From: an uncultured Megasphaera sp.
GTDB lineage: Bacteria; Bacillota; Negativicutes; Veillonellales; Megasphaeraceae
Direction: 5' to 3'
NCBI GenBank assembly: GCA_900548635.1
Contig: URLP01000031.1
Location: forward strand, 1-15,662
DNA length: 15,662 nucleotides
Part shown: positions 13,883 to 15,662 of the stretch, piece by piece
How positions within the stretch are numbered: the stretch's first letter is position 1
Layout: each line of letters starts with the position of its first letter
Position numbers and translations under genes: made by a program
The notes under the pieces: generated by a model
What the model saw: the letters and a program-made list of their open reading frames with translations, nothing else
Database searches by the model: none
What the model was told of the DNA's origin: nothing

Positions 13883-14623
13883 CTAGAGGAAGTCATCGAA
13901 AGGGTAGTCCTCCAGGGCGACATTGGGCCTGTCCTTGTTTAAGAGGAAAGACCCGCCGCATTCATCGACAATGGCATCGACGAGAGCATCGACGCCGATA
14001 TCACTGCATAAATCCATTTCTTCTTTGTATAAAAGGATGGGCATGAGAAGTTCCACGGTCGTACCGTCTGCCATCTTCACGCCGCCCAGCTGACCTTCGA
14101 ACTGAACGATGACCAGACCGGAAAGCTCCGTATCGGCCGCAAAGGGTTCGCGGTTCTCTGCATTGGGCAAGAGGAAGCCGTACGACAGCCAGACGTCGTG
14201 GATGTGCGGGAAGCGCCCTAATTCCATGAGCAGCCAGATGGGCCAGGCTTCCTTATCATCCAGAGAAATCTCCCGTTCCCGGCGGAAAGGCCAGTCTGAC
14301 GGCAGAATCAGGCACAGTTCGCTGTAGCCTTCTTTACCGGCCGTGAATTCCCCTGCAGGATAATGCATCGGCGCTGCACTCATGCCAATCGTGTGCAGAA
14401 AATAGAACGGTTCTTCCACCGTCGGATATAAAAGCTCCACATCGACGGCCAGCGGCGTGCCTACAGGATCGTGAAAGACCTGCCACTGCCGGTGCGGAAA
14501 AAGGCCGTGGAAATAAGACTGGACAGCGCGGGCATATTCCGCATGAGGCCGTGCGATTTTCTCCGTATCCATCAGGGAAAAATAGCGTGAGCGGCAGCCT
14601 GCCGCATGCGTTGCGGTACTCAT
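13883..14623 (-). CDS. SUFU-domain protein (suppressor of fused-like)
   Basis: A 246-aa soluble protein resembling the bacterial SUFU-like family, whose role is unknown (some members are immunity proteins to secreted toxins). Family-like blocks are FHDPVGTPLAVDVELLYPT (50-68), YFLHTIGMSAAPMHYP (74-89), SELCLILPSDWP (101-112), and WPIWLLMELGRFPH followed by DVWLSYGFLLP. It ends in an acidic tail, YPFDDFL. The ATG at 14623 is chosen because GGGAGGG lies about 6 nt upstream and a good promoter stands 32 nt away; an in-frame start at 14686 would place the promoter inside the gene. It is the first gene of the minus-strand unit leading to the FAD subunit and yqeC. No toxin gene is seen nearby. Confidence 0.78.
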   Translation of the reverse strand: MSTATHAAGCRSRYFSLMDTEKIARPHAEYARAVQSYFHGLFPHRQWQVFHDPVGTPLAVDVELLYPTVEEPFYFLHTIGMSAAPMHYPAGEFTAGKEGYSELCLILPSDWPFRREREISLDDKEAWPIWLLMELGRFPHIHDVWLSYGFLLPNAENREPFAADTELSGLVIVQFEGQLGGVKMADGTTVELLMPILLYKEEMDLCSDIGVDALVDAIVDECGGSFLLNKDRPNVALEDYPFDDFL

Positions 14624-14654
14624 GGAATCCCTCCCTTTTCGTATTCTCAGCTTC

Positions 14655-14682
14655 ATTATAACATAAAGCCGGCTCCGGGCAA
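14655..14682 (-). promoter_or_regulatory. Promoter of the SUFU-FAD-yqeC-deacetylase unit
   Basis: Minus-strand TATAAT (14655-14660, perfect) with TTGCCC (14677-14682, 4 of 6) and a 16-nt spacer, just downstream of a minus-strand terminator. It makes the unit independent of the transcript further right. Confidence 0.7.
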
Positions 14683-14684
14683 CC

Positions 14685-14714
14685 AAAAAGGGGCACCGCG
14701 AACGCGAAGCCCCT
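14685..14714 (-). terminator. Minus-strand terminator before the SUFU promoter
   Basis: AGGGGC / GCCCCT stem (14709-14714 with 14689-14694), with an inner GCG/CGC pairing, followed by five T on the minus strand. It ends the short transcript starting near 14799. Confidence 0.8.
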
Positions 14715-14799
14715 CTCCACTATCATGACGATAGACTTTTTAACCCCCAGGGTTCGTGCCGGAGGGATTCACTGAATCTCATCGCCTGTTCAATTGACG
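14685..14799 (-). ncRNA. Candidate small RNA or attenuated leader, about 115 nt
   Basis: The segment is bounded by a near-consensus promoter and a terminator and holds no convincing ORF. Hairpins visible are GATTC-AGT-GAATC (14766-14778) and CTATC-GTCAT-GATAG (14720-14734, minus-strand reading). CCCTCC (14761-14766) can also pair, with one bulge, to GGAGAGG (14712-14718), which overlaps the terminator stem. That could be a regulatory switch. It was compared by memory with common riboswitch cores, tRNA, SRP RNA and T-box, and none fits convincingly. The stretch 14623-14935 has no supported gene besides this. Confidence 0.45.
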
Positions 14800-14805
14800 G
14801 GATAT

Positions 14806-14834
14806 ATCATATCAATAAATGGGGAAATTGTCAA
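14806..14834 (-). promoter_or_regulatory. Strong promoter for the short minus-strand transcript
   Basis: TTGACA (14829-14834, perfect) and TATGAT (14806-14811, 5 of 6) with a 17-nt spacer on the minus strand. No coding gene follows before the terminator at 14685-14714. Confidence 0.72.
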
Positions 14835-14855
14835 ATCCCGGAGCGCCGGCGTGCC

Positions 14856-14884
14856 TTGTAAAAGGCCGTGCGGTATAGTAGAAT
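14856..14884 (+). promoter_or_regulatory. Possible plus-strand promoter for the 60-aa ORF
   Basis: TTGTAA (14856-14861, 4 of 6) and TAGAAT (14879-14884, 5 of 6) with a 17-nt spacer, about 50 nt before the TTG start of the small ORF and divergent from the promoter at 14806-14834. Confidence 0.45.
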
Positions 14885-14934
14885 AATAAAGAAGAACAGA
14901 ACGTATCACATTAAACGCAAAGGGATGAATCAGA

Positions 14935-15117
14935 TTGAAGGTACGCTGGGTAGAATTAAATCGCTTTGAAGCCGAACTAATCCTCGAATTCGCCTGCCAG
15001 CCGAAAGATGCTCCCGTTTCTGCCAGCCTGTGCCGCATAATCTACCGCCGACTGGAAGGCCAGCCGGAGCTCGCCCAAAGCAGCGTGGAAGAGGAAAAAA
15101 AGGGGACTGTCTCGTGA
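14935..15117 (+). CDS. Small hypothetical protein, 60 aa
   Basis: An ORF starting at TTG, with AAAGGGA 9 nt upstream and an in-frame TGA just before it. It encodes a charged peptide with VRWVELNRFEAELILEFA at the start, a middle PKDAPVSASLCRIIYRRLEG and an acidic-basic tail ending EEEKKGTVS. Its stop lies inside a strong terminator, and a moderate promoter precedes it. The family is not recognised. No signal peptide or membrane segment is seen. Promoter, ribosome site and terminator in a row favour a real gene, but the non-ATG start and short length leave doubt. Confidence 0.42.
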   Translation: MKVRWVELNRFEAELILEFACQPKDAPVSASLCRIIYRRLEGQPELAQSSVEEEKKGTVS

Positions 15118-15133
15118 AGACAGTCCCCTTTTT
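15095..15133. terminator. Strong bidirectional terminator
   Basis: A perfect 11-bp stem, GGGGACTGTCT / AGACAGTCCCC (15102-15112 and 15118-15128), with a 5-nt loop, flanked by seven A on the left and five T on the right. It ends the plus-strand 60-aa ORF and could also catch transcripts from the serine dehydratase gene on the minus strand. Confidence 0.92.
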
Positions 15134-15266
15134 CGTTCATCGTTGATCGTTCGTCGTTCATCGAAAATCCCCACAGCTGCAAGATAGATGATATCTCTAT
15201 GCTGCGGATCATTAAAAAATTTAAACCATCGCGACAAACGATGAACGAACTACGACCAACGATGCG
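15134..15266. repeat. Imperfect inverted repeat with TCGTT-rich arms
   Basis: The left arm 15134-15163 is a run of CGTTCATCG/TCGTCG-like units. The right arm 15232-15266 is, on the other strand, CATCGTTGGTCGTAGTTCG followed by TTCATCG. CATCGTTGATCGT and CATCGTTGGTCGT match at 12 of 13 positions. About 68 nt of AT-richer DNA with no gene lies between. This is a REP- or MITE-like layout; whether it recurs in the genome cannot be seen here. Confidence 0.6.
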
Positions 15267-15301
15267 ATAAAAGCAGCCGCGCCTGACGGCCGAAGCCTGC
15301 T
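15267..15301 (-). terminator. Probable terminator after the serine dehydratase gene
   Basis: Minus-strand AGCAG / CTGCT stem (15297-15301 with 15272-15276), with further inner GC pairs, followed by TTTTAT, 9 nt after the sdaA stop. The U-tract is short, so it may be partial, with the terminator at 15095-15133 as backup. Confidence 0.55.
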
Positions 15302-15309
15302 CATGCCAA

Positions 15310-15662
15310 TCATTCCGCCATGGCTTTTTCCATGCGGGCGGCGATGGCTTTGCCTGTTTCGGTGCGGGCCAGGCCGCCGTCGGATGTTTCTTTCAAGGCG
15401 ACGGGCATGATGCGGCCGATTTCGGCCATGGCCGCGATGACTTCGTCCGGCGGGATGACGCTCTTAATCCCGGTCAGGGCCATTTCTGCCGCGGCCAGGG
15501 CTTCGACAGCAAAGACGGCGTTGCGCTTGACGCAGGGCACTTCGACGAGGCCTGCCACGGGGTCGCAGGCCAGGCCCAGGGTATTCTTCATGCAGAGGGC
15601 AAAGGCCTGGAGGATCATTTCATTGCTGCCGCCGGCCATTTCGGCTGCCGCAGCCGCTGCCA
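15310..15662 (-). CDS. sdaAA: L-serine dehydratase, alpha subunit (Fe-S), C-terminal part
   Basis: The frame is open to the right edge, so only the last ~117 residues are seen. Fe-S L-serine ammonia-lyases deaminate serine to pyruvate and ammonia, a typical route in amino-acid-using anaerobes. CDPVAGLVEVPCVKRNAVFA carries two of the conserved cysteines of the 4Fe-4S site. EMALTGIKSVIPPDEVIAAM and PVALKETSDGGLARTETGK are the usual C-terminal blocks. It ends in MEKAMAE. A two-subunit (alpha/beta) enzyme is likely in this group, but a single-chain sdaA cannot be excluded. Confidence 0.93.
   Translation of the reverse strand, partial: AAAAAAEMAGGSNEMILQAFALCMKNTLGLACDPVAGLVEVPCVKRNAVFAVEALAAAEMALTGIKSVIPPDEVIAAMAEIGRIMPVALKETSDGGLARTETGKAIAARMEKAMAE

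Noticed and set aside
14685..14718. T-box antiterminator on the plus strand (GGCACCGCG next to CCCCT)
   Set aside because: The GGTGG part is missing, no stem I or specifier region fits upstream (that DNA is the SUFU gene and its promoter), and the same bases form a good terminator on the minus strand.
14790..15038. Minus-strand 82-aa ORF
   Set aside because: It covers the strong minus-strand promoter at 14806-14834, lacks a ribosome site and is opposite the better supported plus-strand small ORF.

Overview
The window is about 15.7 kb of moderately GC-rich DNA (not computed; strong G/C bias at third codon positions). Gene content, codon style and protein motifs suggest an anaerobic Firmicute of the Negativicutes, most like Megasphaera. 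That assignment is inference from protein style (ammonium transporter/GlnK pair, aro supercluster, YqeC, Fe-S serine dehydratase), not from a marker gene.

Layout. (1) Plus strand, 2-3182: the 3' part of an ammonium transporter gene and glnK, closed by a strong terminator; then aroD (type I 3-dehydroquinase) with its own promoter, and an MFS transporter. (2) A bidirectional terminator (3233-3279) separates these from a long minus-strand operon, read right to left: aromatic-rich leader peptide, attenuator, aroF (DAHP synthase, frameshifted), tyrA, aroB, aroA, aroC, pheA, aroE, aroK. Genes overlap or abut, mostly by 1 to 26 nt. With aroD this covers every common shikimate-pathway step plus the prephenate branches to Phe and Tyr. 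Chorismate mutase and the final aminotransferase are missing. (3) Minus strand, 11280-14623: a SUFU-domain protein, an FAD-binding subunit of the molybdenum-hydroxylase family, a YqeC-like accessory protein with a disturbed 5' end, and a membrane-anchored polysaccharide deacetylase. (4) 14685-15309: a promoter/terminator-bounded segment that looks like a small RNA or attenuated leader, a possible 60-aa plus-strand ORF, and an imperfect inverted repeat. (5) The right edge holds the C-terminal end of an L-serine dehydratase alpha subunit.

The most interesting points: the aro operon begins with a 55-codon leader ORF in which 12 of 23 consecutive residues are Phe, Tyr or Trp. It is followed by a perfect terminator and by a competing pairing that fits ribosome-mediated attenuation. 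The aroF gene carries what looks like a 25-nt insertion that throws it out of frame, removes two metal ligands and accidentally fuses it in frame to tyrA. The yqeC-like gene carries a 47-nt duplication with 18-bp repeats; removing it restores a single Walker A motif, but as it stands the region reads as a 26-aa ORF coupled by ATGA to a slightly shorter yqeC. In both cases removing the extra bases gives an exact whole number of codons and the usual family spacing.
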